In this document: positions 33,888-41,346 of the stretch, one piece after another
How the letters are laid out: every line of letters begins with the position of its first letter
Position numbering within the stretch: position 1 is the first letter of the stretch
Assembly: GCA_016283755.1 (NCBI GenBank)
Contig: JAEENO010000002.1
Location: 1 to 48,304 of the forward strand
Reading direction: 5' to 3'
Source: Lachnospiraceae bacterium
Lineage (GTDB): Bacteria > Bacillota > Clostridia > Lachnospirales > Lachnospiraceae
Length of the DNA stretch: 48,304 nucleotides
The notes under the pieces: model-generated
Told to the model about the DNA's origin: nothing
The model's input: the letters and a program-made list of their open reading frames with translations, nothing else
Databases searched by the model: none
Position numbers and translations under genes: made by a program

Positions 33888-34262
33888 ATGCAACAGATAG
33901 TAGAAGGAATGATTGCAATGATATTTCTGATGCTGTTTCTTGTTATGGGAATAGATCTTATCAGAGTTGAAGTGGATTGCTGCAATGCAAGAGAGTTCCG
34001 GAATACAGTGATTATGGCGATGGAAAACTCGGAATTTGACGAGGGTGTAATAAGAGAATGCTTTAATAAAGCGAAAGAAAACGGGTATGCTCTTACAGTT
34101 ACGTTTCACTATCTTGACGGAGAAAGGGCTACTGTAAGTGACGGAAGATTCTATGCTAAACAAAAGACGATACTGATAGCGGAAGTAAAACTTGAGTATA
34201 AATTGGTCGTCCCGATACTTAGAAGCGAGATTATTAAGAAAACAGAAGCGGTAACGTGTTAG
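33888..34262 (+). CDS. TadE-like pseudopilin
   Basis: 124 aa; AAAGGAG 6 nt before the ATG. It starts with a long hydrophobic helix (about 5-25, 'GMIAMIFLMLFLVMGIDLIRVE') ending in acidic residues, followed by a soluble domain of about 95 residues ('TVIMAMENSEFDEG', 'TILIAEVKLEYKLVVPI'). This fits TadE/TadG-type minor pilins, where the helix sits at the very N-terminus and the soluble part has beta strands near the end. Similarity is by architecture rather than a strong signature. Confidence 0.65.
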   Translation: MQQIVEGMIAMIFLMLFLVMGIDLIRVEVDCCNAREFRNTVIMAMENSEFDEGVIRECFNKAKENGYALTVTFHYLDGERATVSDGRFYAKQKTILIAEVKLEYKLVVPILRSEIIKKTEAVTC

Positions 34263-34269
34263 GAGTTTT

Positions 34270-34368
34270 ATGGAACTTATAATTAATGAATATGGCATGG
34301 GAGCACTGTTTCTCGGAGTGGCTCTTATGCTCATAAGGATTGTGACTATGGTAATGAGCTTAATATAG
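34270..34368 (+). CDS. 32-aa hydrophobic protein with EYG motif (putative micro-pilin)
   Basis: Complete reading frame of 32 codons plus stop; AGGAG lies 4 nt before the ATG and only 7 nt separate it from the TadE-like gene. The protein starts MELIINEYGM and is otherwise one hydrophobic helix with a single Arg. Glu7-Tyr8-Gly9 occupy the same positions in the next small protein. The 'EYGM' plus hydrophobic stretch recalls the mature start of Flp pilins (EYGLIAA), but there is no basic leader or Gly cleavage site. A chance frame is unlikely given the conserved motif and operon position. Confidence 0.65.
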   Translation: MELIINEYGMGALFLGVALMLIRIVTMVMSLI

Positions 34369-34402
34369 ATAAAGAACTAAAGAAAGATAAGAGGACTATG
34401 GA

Positions 34403-34537
34403 ATGAAAGATATAATAAGTGAATATGGGATGCTTATTCTGGCTGCTTTTGCAGGCGTTGCAACGGTATCGATTAACATGATGTTGTTTTTCGGACCTTT
34501 AAAAGAAGAACTTATGATGGTGGTGTCTTCATTATGA
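34403..34537 (+). CDS. 44-aa hydrophobic protein with EYG motif (putative micro-pilin)
   Basis: Complete frame of 44 codons; AGGA at 7-nt spacing. It starts MKDIISEYGM, then one hydrophobic helix (about 10-31), a short charged turn (KEE) and a hydrophobic end. The N-terminus matches those of the 65- and 32-aa proteins in the operon. The stop overlaps the next start codon (ATGA), showing translational coupling and supporting that it is a real gene. Function unknown; a pilin-like subunit is the leading idea. Confidence 0.7.
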   Translation: MKDIISEYGMLILAAFAGVATVSINMMLFFGPLKEELMMVVSSL

Positions 34538-34989
34538 AAGAGATAATAAGAGTAATGGGGACCGGAATATTAAGCGTTATAATTGCAACCATTTTTCTGA
34601 AAATTGCAGTCAATTATGATGGTTCGCTCGTGGATAAGATAGGTGAATCCGGAAAAACACGCCTCGAAGAAATGGTTGAGACAACATCTTATCCCGGTGT
34701 TAAAGTGGTTGATCCTGCAGATAATATAGAAGTTTATTTTGGGAATACCGTGCTTTTTACCGGGCAATTATATTCATTACACGGAATAATTTATGCGTCA
34801 ACGGACAAGGGAGAGATGCTTAACATAACTTTTGAAGGCGTATGCAGTGAAAAAGGGAATGTGCCCGTATCTTACGATCCGGATAGCGGGTATATAACCT
34901 TTATGACACCGGGCGTATACAAGGTTTTGATGACTGTAAGAGATGAAGTCTATGAAATGGATATCCCGGTAAGCGGAAGGTGGAATTAA
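34534..34989 (+). CDS. Membrane-anchored extracytoplasmic protein of the Tad-like operon
   Basis: 151 aa, starting within the upstream stop (ATGA). N-terminal MKEIIRVMGTGILSV and a hydrophobic helix (about 10-27) resemble the micro-pilin starts, though the Glu-Tyr pair is missing. The remaining ~115 residues form a beta-rich domain ('IEVYFGNTVLFTGQLYSLHGI', 'GYITFMTPGVYKVLMTVRDE') with an Ig-like closing strand. It may be a minor pilin or a tip/adhesin subunit. No clear family assignment. Confidence 0.65.
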   Translation: MKEIIRVMGTGILSVIIATIFLKIAVNYDGSLVDKIGESGKTRLEEMVETTSYPGVKVVDPADNIEVYFGNTVLFTGQLYSLHGIIYASTDKGEMLNITFEGVCSEKGNVPVSYDPDSGYITFMTPGVYKVLMTVRDEVYEMDIPVSGRWN

Positions 34990-35342
34990 TGAAAGTAGTT
35001 TGCTTTGGTACGGGAACTTTTCTTCTTGCTGTCATTTTGCTTAAACTTATTCTTGTAATGGGTATTCCTTATGTTAAAAACGAGGAGCTTTTCTATGCGA
35101 GCGAGCTTTCGGTAAAAAAGACATTTAAGGAGCTTCAGGAGGGTGAGGCAAAAGATGCGAAGAATCAAATTTTAATAAATACCGGTAAAATTTTAGAAGT
35201 TATCAACGGTTTAATTGTGGATAATGTGGATTACGATGTTCAAAACAAATTTTTAACAGTTGAGATTCGATATCGTTATATCATGCCTACGGGTCAGGTG
35301 CGATATGCCATCATAAAGAGGAGAGTGACGGTTAATGAATAG
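34989..35342 (+). CDS. Small membrane-anchored protein of the Tad-like operon
   Basis: 117 aa from the ATG at 34989, overlapping the previous stop by one base (TAATG) with GGAAGG at about 6 nt; a Met three codons upstream is possible. One N-terminal helix (about 6-27), then an amphipathic helical region ('ELSVKKTFKELQEGEAKDA') and a short beta segment ('FLTVEIRYRYIMPTGQVRYAI'). The architecture is that of a minor pilin. It overlaps the next gene by 8 nt. Confidence 0.65.
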   Translation: MKVVCFGTGTFLLAVILLKLILVMGIPYVKNEELFYASELSVKKTFKELQEGEAKDAKNQILINTGKILEVINGLIVDNVDYDVQNKFLTVEIRYRYIMPTGQVRYAIIKRRVTVNE

Positions 35343-36330
35343 AGGGAAAATTATTATAAATAGAAATATCCTGGGACTTATTCTCACATTGTTTATCTGC
35401 ATATATGCTTTTGCCGCAGAATATGTAATTGCATCATCCGGCGAAGAGAAGGAAGATGAGCCGGTTAAATATAAACAGACGGTGCAATGGGTGAATCATA
35501 CTTTTCTTATCGATAAAGAGAAATCGGAGCATTATTACCATAAGTCGTTTGGGCAGAGAGAATACTACGTTGCGGAAGGGGAAGTATTTACCTATACATT
35601 TCCTAAATGGATAAAAGGAGCAGGAACATATGAAACGGAAAAGGCGTGGCTTAACGGAGTAGAACTGACGGATCTTACGTCGATAAGCTATGTTGTAACG
35701 GGTGAAAATACCATAAAATATTACGCATACAATGATTATGACGAATATACAATAAGTTACGATGATATTGATGATAAGTATAAGGTGTTTGAAAGTTACA
35801 GGTTTAGCAGTAAACGTTGTGAGCCGATTACATGGCGAATTGATTTAAATAAGGCGTCCGGCTATAAAGTTGTAAAAATAGTTTATTGTAAAGAAGAGTT
35901 TCCGGTACAGGAAGAGATAGTAACTGATTACATGGGCGGGTTTATGATGAAGGTGTATTTGAAAAAGGTTAAGGCGGAGGATACAACAGCGCCTGAAATA
36001 AATGCCGGTGATGTATTCTTTCCGTTAAATGCGGCAAACAGGGGGATGCTTACATACAATTATTTGCTGAATCTGTTTTCGGCAAGCGATAACTTTGACG
36101 GCGCGCTGCCGGGACATACAGAAGCAGCCGAGAGCGGATACTATATCGAAGGCTATAATGAGAATTTGTTTTTAAGTGCCTCAGGGGAGACGGTTATACC
36201 GATAGTAATAGTTGCAGTTGATAAAGCGGGGAACAAAGGAGAAAAGATCGTAAACTGTTATATAATAGATACTTCGCCAAGACATCGTGGAGAAGGCAGA
36301 AAGAAGGCATACAGATTTTCAAACTGCTAA
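35335..36330 (+). CDS. Secreted beta-rich protein ending the Tad-like operon
   Basis: 331 aa. A signal or anchor helix (about 10-34, ending in AFAAEYVIASS) precedes a Tyr- and Lys-rich extracytoplasmic protein. The final third ('APEINAGDVFFPL', 'LFSASDNFDGALPG', 'IPIVIVAVDKAGNKGEKIV') matches the plan of bacterial Ig-like/HYR-type domains. No sortase signal. As the largest exported product of the operon it is a candidate adhesin or tip protein (inference). The operon's plus-strand transcript has no clear T-tract terminator after it. Confidence 0.7.
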   Translation: MNRGKIIINRNILGLILTLFICIYAFAAEYVIASSGEEKEDEPVKYKQTVQWVNHTFLIDKEKSEHYYHKSFGQREYYVAEGEVFTYTFPKWIKGAGTYETEKAWLNGVELTDLTSISYVVTGENTIKYYAYNDYDEYTISYDDIDDKYKVFESYRFSSKRCEPITWRIDLNKASGYKVVKIVYCKEEFPVQEEIVTDYMGGFMMKVYLKKVKAEDTTAPEINAGDVFFPLNAANRGMLTYNYLLNLFSASDNFDGALPGHTEAAESGYYIEGYNENLFLSASGETVIPIVIVAVDKAGNKGEKIVNCYIIDTSPRHRGEGRKKAYRFSNC

Positions 36331-36703
36331 TTGTTACAAAAGTGCTACATGGTTTAACAATATTGTAAGCTATGATTTGATTTTATTCATAATAAGCGGT
36401 AAAAAGGCATTCGGTGTGCAGTCCGAATGCCTTGCTCAAGTGTAAAACAAAACAAAAAATATATAAAAAATTGGAGGAACTCTACTTATCTGAAAGTAGA
36501 GTTATGAAAAAGATACTATTATAGTACAAATACCTTGTGAAATCCACGTGTTACGTATGTTACGATTTGTTTAAACAAATATTAAAACTTTATGAACCGG
36601 AGAAATAAAAAAGATTGATATTATGCTTTAAGCATTACACATACTATGCTATAATCTTTTGGAGGGCTAGCAAAATAAGTAATTATGCGAGGGGTAATGT
36701 GTT
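36331..36703 (+). other. Intergenic region rich in symmetric elements
   Basis: No gene longer than a few codons. In order: an 11-bp hairpin AAGGCATTCGG/CCGAATGCCTT (36404-36433) with T-tract only on the minus strand; GGAGGA followed by a 10-bp hairpin AACTCTACTT/AAGTAGAGTT (36478-36503) and a 6-codon frame (MKKILL, 36504); a TGTTACG direct repeat (about 36549-36564); a perfect 16-bp palindrome ATTTGTTTAAACAAAT (36565-36580); and the glf promoter. Confidence 0.7.
36647..36655 (+). promoter_or_regulatory. Extended -10 promoter of glf
   Basis: TGCTATAAT with TATAAT at 36650-36655, 17 bp after a weak -35 (TTTAAG, 36627-36632). Confidence 0.7.
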
Positions 36704-37846
36704 ATGTATGATTGTATAGTTGTGGGGGCCGGCATCGCAGGTTCGGTGGCGGCAAGAAAGATTGCGGAGAAGGGCAAGAAAGTTCTTATCATAGAGAAGC
36801 GAAATCATATTGCGGGTAATTGCTATGATTGCCCTGATGAGAATAATATTCTTATTCATCTTTACGGACCGCATATTTTCCATACAAATGTAGAAAGAGT
36901 ATATGAGTTTTTCAGCAGGTTTACGGACTGGTATGACTTTAGACATAAGGTGGTGGCGAACGTACACGGAGAACTTATTCCGGTTCCCTTTAACCTTAAT
37001 ACGCTCCGCAAGGTATACGGCGAAGAAGAAGGCGGAAGAATTGCCGATAAGTTAATCGCAGAATACGGATACGGCAGCAGAGTCCCGATAATGAAGCTTC
37101 GTGAGAATAAGGATGAAAGCATAAGAAAGATTGCGGACTATGTATATGAGAATATTTTTTTAAGATATACCATGAAGCAGTGGGGTCAGACACCGGATCA
37201 GATTTCGCCGGATGTTACGGCAAGAGTTCCGATTGTAATCTCGGAAGATGACGGATACTTTGCGGATAAGTATCAGGGTTTACCGAAGAACGGCTTTACA
37301 CCGATGATTGAGAAGATGCTCGACCACGAGAATATAAAAGTGCGCCTTTCTACAGATTGTAAGGAGGTACTTTCATTTAAAGACGGTAATGTATTTTTTG
37401 AAGACATGCCATACAGTGGTTACGTTATATATACAGGTGCCATTGATGAGCTTTTTGGCCTTAAGTACGGAAGACTGCCGTATCGCTCTCTTGATTTTAA
37501 ATTTGAGCATTATGACAAAGATGACTTCCAGGGACATTCCGTAGTTAACTATACGGTGTCCGAGGATTATACAAGAATTACGGAGTTTAAGCACCTGACC
37601 GGGCAGAAAGACGGCAACGGTACAACGATAGTTAAGGAGTATCCTTTTGCCTATACGGGTAAGGAAGGCGAGATTCCTTATTATTCGATTGCAAATGATG
37701 AGAATAATGCACTGTATGCAAAGTATAGAGATGAAGCAGAGAAGTATCCTAATCTTAAGCTTCTCGGAAGACTTGCCGAATACAGGTATTATAATATTGA
37801 CGCCATAGCCGATAAGGCAATTGATATGGCGGAATCTATCAGTTAG
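36704..37846 (+). CDS. glf: UDP-galactopyranose mutase
   Basis: 380 aa. FAD-binding Rossmann start 'CIVVGAGIAGSVAARKIAEKG' and 'LIIEKRNHIAGNCYD', then the family's 'LYGPHIFHTN', 'PVPFNLNTL', 'RYTMKQWGQTPDQISPDV', 'ITEFKHLTGQ' and 'KLLGRLAEYRYYNIDAI'. It converts UDP-galactopyranose to UDP-galactofuranose for cell-surface polysaccharides and is a cytosolic flavoprotein. It is followed 22 nt later by a GT2 glycosyltransferase, which may use the product or act in the same glycan pathway. UDP-galactose could derive from the galactoside operon in the same genome (inference). Confidence 0.96.
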   Translation: MYDCIVVGAGIAGSVAARKIAEKGKKVLIIEKRNHIAGNCYDCPDENNILIHLYGPHIFHTNVERVYEFFSRFTDWYDFRHKVVANVHGELIPVPFNLNTLRKVYGEEEGGRIADKLIAEYGYGSRVPIMKLRENKDESIRKIADYVYENIFLRYTMKQWGQTPDQISPDVTARVPIVISEDDGYFADKYQGLPKNGFTPMIEKMLDHENIKVRLSTDCKEVLSFKDGNVFFEDMPYSGYVIYTGAIDELFGLKYGRLPYRSLDFKFEHYDKDDFQGHSVVNYTVSEDYTRITEFKHLTGQKDGNGTTIVKEYPFAYTGKEGEIPYYSIANDENNALYAKYRDEAEKYPNLKLLGRLAEYRYYNIDAIADKAIDMAESIS

Positions 37847-37868
37847 GGAAACGTGGGAGGAAAATGAA

Positions 37869-38888
37869 ATGAAATTATTATCGATAGCAATTCCTTGCTA
37901 TAACTCTGCGGCGTATATGTCACATGCCATAGAGACTCTGCTTACCGGTGGAGAAGATGTGGAGATAATAATAGTTGATGACGGTTCAACAAAGGATAAT
38001 ACCGCAGATATAGCGGACGAATATGCTGCAAAGTATCCGAGCATTATCAAAGCCGTACATCAGGAAAACGGCGGACACGGTGAAGCTGTCAATACCGGTA
38101 TAAGAAATGCAACCGGACTTTACTTTAAGGTGGTTGACTCGGATGATTGGGTTGATACGGATGCGTATAAAGAGATTCTTGACGCGCTTCATAAGATAGT
38201 TGAAGGACCGGAGACTGTAGATATGGTACTTGCCAACTACGTCTACGAAAAGGAAGGCCAGAAGCATAAGAAAGTTATGCGTTACGATGACGTTGTTCCG
38301 GTAAGACGGATTTTTACATGGGATGATTGCGGAAGATTTAAGAAAGGTCAGTACATCCTTATGCACTCGGTAATCTACAGAACCGAGCTTTTAAGAGAAT
38401 GCGGACTTAAGCTTCCTGCACATACATTCTACGTGGATAATCTTTTTGTATATGTTCCGCTTCCGCATGTTAAGAAGATGTATTATATCGATGTTGATTT
38501 CTATCGATACTTTATAGGAAGAGACGATCAGTCGGTTAACGAATCGGTTATGATTAAGAGAATAGATCAACAGATCAGAGTTAATGAGCTTATGGTTGAG
38601 GCTGTGGATCTGTTTCAGATTAAGAACCCTAAGCTTAGAAGATATATGTTCAACTACCTTGAGATTATAACGGTAATTACAACCATTATGCTTATTCGTT
38701 CGGGTACTGAAGAGAACCTTGAAAAAAAGCGCGACCTTTGGACGTATCTTAAGGAATATGATATAAGACTTTTCCATAAGTTAAGAAACGGAATAATGGG
38801 CCGTGTTATGAATCTTCCGGGAAGAGGCGGAAGAAAGATATCGGTTGCTGCATATAAGATTTCACAAAAAATCGTCGGATTTAACTAA
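37869..38888 (+). CDS. Family 2 glycosyltransferase
   Basis: 339 aa from the ATG at 37869, where GGGAGG lies about 8 nt upstream; the frame is open further upstream into glf. GT-A motifs: 'SIAIPCYNSAAYM', 'IIVDDGSTKDNT', 'HQENGGHGEAVNTGIRNATG' and 'KVVDSDDWVD' (the DxD motif). The C-terminal ~120 residues are helical without clear membrane segments. Acceptor and donor sugars are unknown; the neighbour glf suggests surface-glycan synthesis. Confidence 0.93.
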   Translation: MKLLSIAIPCYNSAAYMSHAIETLLTGGEDVEIIIVDDGSTKDNTADIADEYAAKYPSIIKAVHQENGGHGEAVNTGIRNATGLYFKVVDSDDWVDTDAYKEILDALHKIVEGPETVDMVLANYVYEKEGQKHKKVMRYDDVVPVRRIFTWDDCGRFKKGQYILMHSVIYRTELLRECGLKLPAHTFYVDNLFVYVPLPHVKKMYYIDVDFYRYFIGRDDQSVNESVMIKRIDQQIRVNELMVEAVDLFQIKNPKLRRYMFNYLEIITVITTIMLIRSGTEENLEKKRDLWTYLKEYDIRLFHKLRNGIMGRVMNLPGRGGRKISVAAYKISQKIVGFN

Positions 38889-38910
38889 TTTTTATATGAC
38901 GAAAAATCCT

Positions 38911-38939
38911 TTGCCATATAGCAAGCGGTGTGATATAAT
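38911..38939 (+). promoter_or_regulatory. Promoter of secDF
   Basis: TTGCCA (38911-38916), 17-bp spacer, TATAAT (38934-38939). Confidence 0.85.
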
Positions 38940-38960
38940 TGTAAAGAATTTTTGTCGGAT

Positions 38961-38988
38961 TCGACCGTTCGTATAAGCGAGCGGTCGA
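38961..38988 (+). other. Stable hairpin in the secDF leader
   Basis: An 11-bp stem TCGACCGTTCG (38961-38971) / CGAGCGGTCGA (38978-38988) starts about 15 nt after the predicted transcription start. No T-tract and no convincing leader peptide; mRNA stabilisation or protein binding are possible. Confidence 0.6.
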
Positions 38989-39054
38989 TTCTTTGCGAAT
39001 TCTAATAACGAAATCTCTATTCGTAAGAAATGAGAAAAAAGTGAGGTAGAAAAA

Positions 39055-41220
39055 ATGAAGAAGAGTAGAGGAGCCCTTGTCCTCATTCTTTGCTTGGCAC
39101 TTCTTGTATGCACAAGCATATTCGGAATGAAGATTATAAAGGGTACAGCTGCTTCAACTACGAGCAGCGGAGATGCTATGAAGCTCGGTCTTGGTCTTGA
39201 CCTTGCCGGCGGTGTCAGCATCACTTATGAAGTAGTAGGCGAGACTCCTACAGCAGAGCAGTTAAGCGATACTGTATATAAGTTACAGCAGCGTGTTACA
39301 ACAGCATCTGATGGAAGTATTACCGAAGCCCAGGTATATTCAGAGGGCGGTAACAGAATTACAGTAGATATCCCGGGTGGAAGCTCAGCATTATTTGAAG
39401 AGCTTGAGAAGCCGGGTAAGCTTGAATTCAGAGACGCAAACGGCGAAACTCAGTTTACAGGCGATGATATTGCAAATGCTTCAGCAACAACACAGCAGAA
39501 TCAGACTACAGGCGCAGTAGAGAATATCGTTGTTCTTACTCTTACAGAGGAAGCAGCAGAGAGATTCTATACATTTACAAGCGCACATGTGGGTGAAGTT
39601 CTTGCTATTTATTATAATGATGAAGAGCTCAGCGCACCTACGATTAAGGCAGCTATCTCCGGTGGAGAAGCAGTTATCTCCGGTATGGAAGATAAGAAGG
39701 CAGCAGAGAATCTTGCCTCCTTTATTCGTATAGGTACCATTGATCTTGAATTAAAGGAATTACGTTCACAGGAAGTATCCGCAACACTCGGTGGTTCAGC
39801 ACTTTCCAACAGTATTAAGGCTGCAGGTATCGGTCTTTTACTCGTAATGCTTTTCATGATTGTTATGTATCTTGTACCGGGCTTTGCTGCAGCAGTTGGT
39901 CTTGCAATATACACAGGACTTACAATGCTTGCACTTAAGGCATTCGGTATTACGCTTACATTACCTGGTATTGCAGGTATCATCCTTTCAATGGGTATGG
40001 CGGTTGACGCTAACGTAGTCGTATTCGCGCGTATCCGTGAGGAGATTGCATCAGGCAAGAGTGTAATTACATCAATGAAGAGCGGTTACAAGAAGGCTTT
40101 ATCCGCAGTACTTGACGGTAACATTACAACACTTATCGCAGCAGTTGTCCTTGGCGTATTCGGTTCGGGTACAGTTAAGGGATTTGCATATACATTCGGT
40201 ATCGGTATCGTAGTATCCATGTTTACTGCCCTTGTTGTTGTTAAGTTCCTTATGCAGGCACTTTACGCACTCGGTCTTCAGGATGCTAAGTTCTACGGAC
40301 AGCAGAAGGAAAGAAAGACAATTGACTTCCTTTCCAAGAAATATATCTTCATTGCAATTGCAGTTCTTGTTATTGCAATCGCAGGTATTGTAATGGGTAT
40401 CAACAGAGGCAACGGCAACAGAGAGCTTAACTACAGCCTTGACTTCGTAGGCGGTACATCAATTACAGCTGATTTTGGCAAAGATTATACTCAGGAAGAG
40501 ATTGAGAATACAATCGTTCCTGTTATAACAGATGTTATCGGCAAGAGCGCTGTTCAGTCCCAGAGAGTATCCGGAACCAATGAGATCGTTCTTAAGACCA
40601 ACATGCTTACGGAAGATCAGAGACAGGCAGTTAAGAGCGCTATCATTGAGAAGCTTAATGTAGATCCTGCAACAATTGAATTCGAGACAATCAGCGAGAT
40701 CGTAAGTTCTGAAATGAGAAGCGATGCATTAAAGGCAGTTGCTATTGCACTTGTTCTTATGCTTATCTATATCTGGTTCAGATTTAAGGACTTCAGATTC
40801 TCTGCAAGTGCTATTCTTGCACTTGTACATGACGTACTCATCGTACTTGCAAGCTATGCAATCGTAAGAGTAGCAGTAGGTAACACATTTATCGCAGTTA
40901 TGCTTACAATCGTAGGTTATTCAATTAACGCGACAATCGTTATCTTCGACCGTATAAGAGAGAACCTTGCAGGTTCTAAGTCAAGAGATCCTGAAAGACT
41001 TGCAGAGATTGTTAACAGAAGTATTACACAGACTCTTTCAAGATCGATCAATACTTCACTTACGACATTTATCATGGTATTCTTCTTATTCATTATGGGT
41101 GTTACATCCATCCGTGAATTTGCATTACCGTTAATGGTAGGTATCGTTGCAGGTGCTTATTCTTCAGTATGCTTAACAGGTGCTTTATGGTATCTTATGA
41201 AGGCTAAGAAGAATAACTAA
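39055..41220 (+). CDS. secDF: Fused SecD-SecF protein translocase subunit
   Basis: 721 aa. SecD half: TM1, 'LGLGLDLAGGVSITYEV', the P1-head domain, then five membrane helices with 'GIILSMGMAVDANVVVFARIREE'. SecF half begins near residue 420 with a further helix, 'LDFVGGTSITADFG', and ends with 'TIVGYSINATIVIFDRIREN' and 'RSINTSLTTFIMVFFLFIMG'. Both halves carry their conserved membrane motifs. SecDF uses the proton gradient to help pull secreted proteins out of SecYEG. Codon bias toward GCA/ACA/GGT suggests strong expression. Own promoter, folded leader and terminator. Confidence 0.97.
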   Translation: MKKSRGALVLILCLALLVCTSIFGMKIIKGTAASTTSSGDAMKLGLGLDLAGGVSITYEVVGETPTAEQLSDTVYKLQQRVTTASDGSITEAQVYSEGGNRITVDIPGGSSALFEELEKPGKLEFRDANGETQFTGDDIANASATTQQNQTTGAVENIVVLTLTEEAAERFYTFTSAHVGEVLAIYYNDEELSAPTIKAAISGGEAVISGMEDKKAAENLASFIRIGTIDLELKELRSQEVSATLGGSALSNSIKAAGIGLLLVMLFMIVMYLVPGFAAAVGLAIYTGLTMLALKAFGITLTLPGIAGIILSMGMAVDANVVVFARIREEIASGKSVITSMKSGYKKALSAVLDGNITTLIAAVVLGVFGSGTVKGFAYTFGIGIVVSMFTALVVVKFLMQALYALGLQDAKFYGQQKERKTIDFLSKKYIFIAIAVLVIAIAGIVMGINRGNGNRELNYSLDFVGGTSITADFGKDYTQEEIENTIVPVITDVIGKSAVQSQRVSGTNEIVLKTNMLTEDQRQAVKSAIIEKLNVDPATIEFETISEIVSSEMRSDALKAVAIALVLMLIYIWFRFKDFRFSASAILALVHDVLIVLASYAIVRVAVGNTFIAVMLTIVGYSINATIVIFDRIRENLAGSKSRDPERLAEIVNRSITQTLSRSINTSLTTFIMVFFLFIMGVTSIREFALPLMVGIVAGAYSSVCLTGALWYLMKAKKNN

Positions 41221-41246
41221 TATCGAATAGAGAATTGATATAATAA

Positions 41247-41277
41247 GAACCGCATATTATGTGCGGTTCTTTTTTTA
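41247..41277 (+). terminator. Terminator of secDF
   Basis: GAACCGCA-TATTATG-TGCGGTTC followed by a run of T residues. Confidence 0.93.
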
Positions 41278-41306
41278 TTGCTATAAATATTCAGATATGT
41301 TAAAAT
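41278..41306 (+). promoter_or_regulatory. Promoter of the degenerate HD-GYP gene
   Basis: TTGCTA (41278-41283), 17-bp spacer ending TGT, TAAAAT (41301-41306), directly after the secDF terminator. Confidence 0.65.
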
Positions 41307-41346
41307 TTCTAACAGGATTATGCGTATTTAAAAAGGGGGGTTTTAG

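Noticed and set aside
36504-36524. Six-codon MKKILL frame after a ribosome-site-like GGAGGA
   Set aside because: Not annotated as a gene: the ribosome site is too far away unless the hairpin folds, and there is no homology basis; kept only as an observation.
38892-39224. A 110-codon minus-strand frame over the secDF promoter and start
   Set aside because: It lies opposite a strong promoter and a certain gene, has no ribosome site and no recognisable family.
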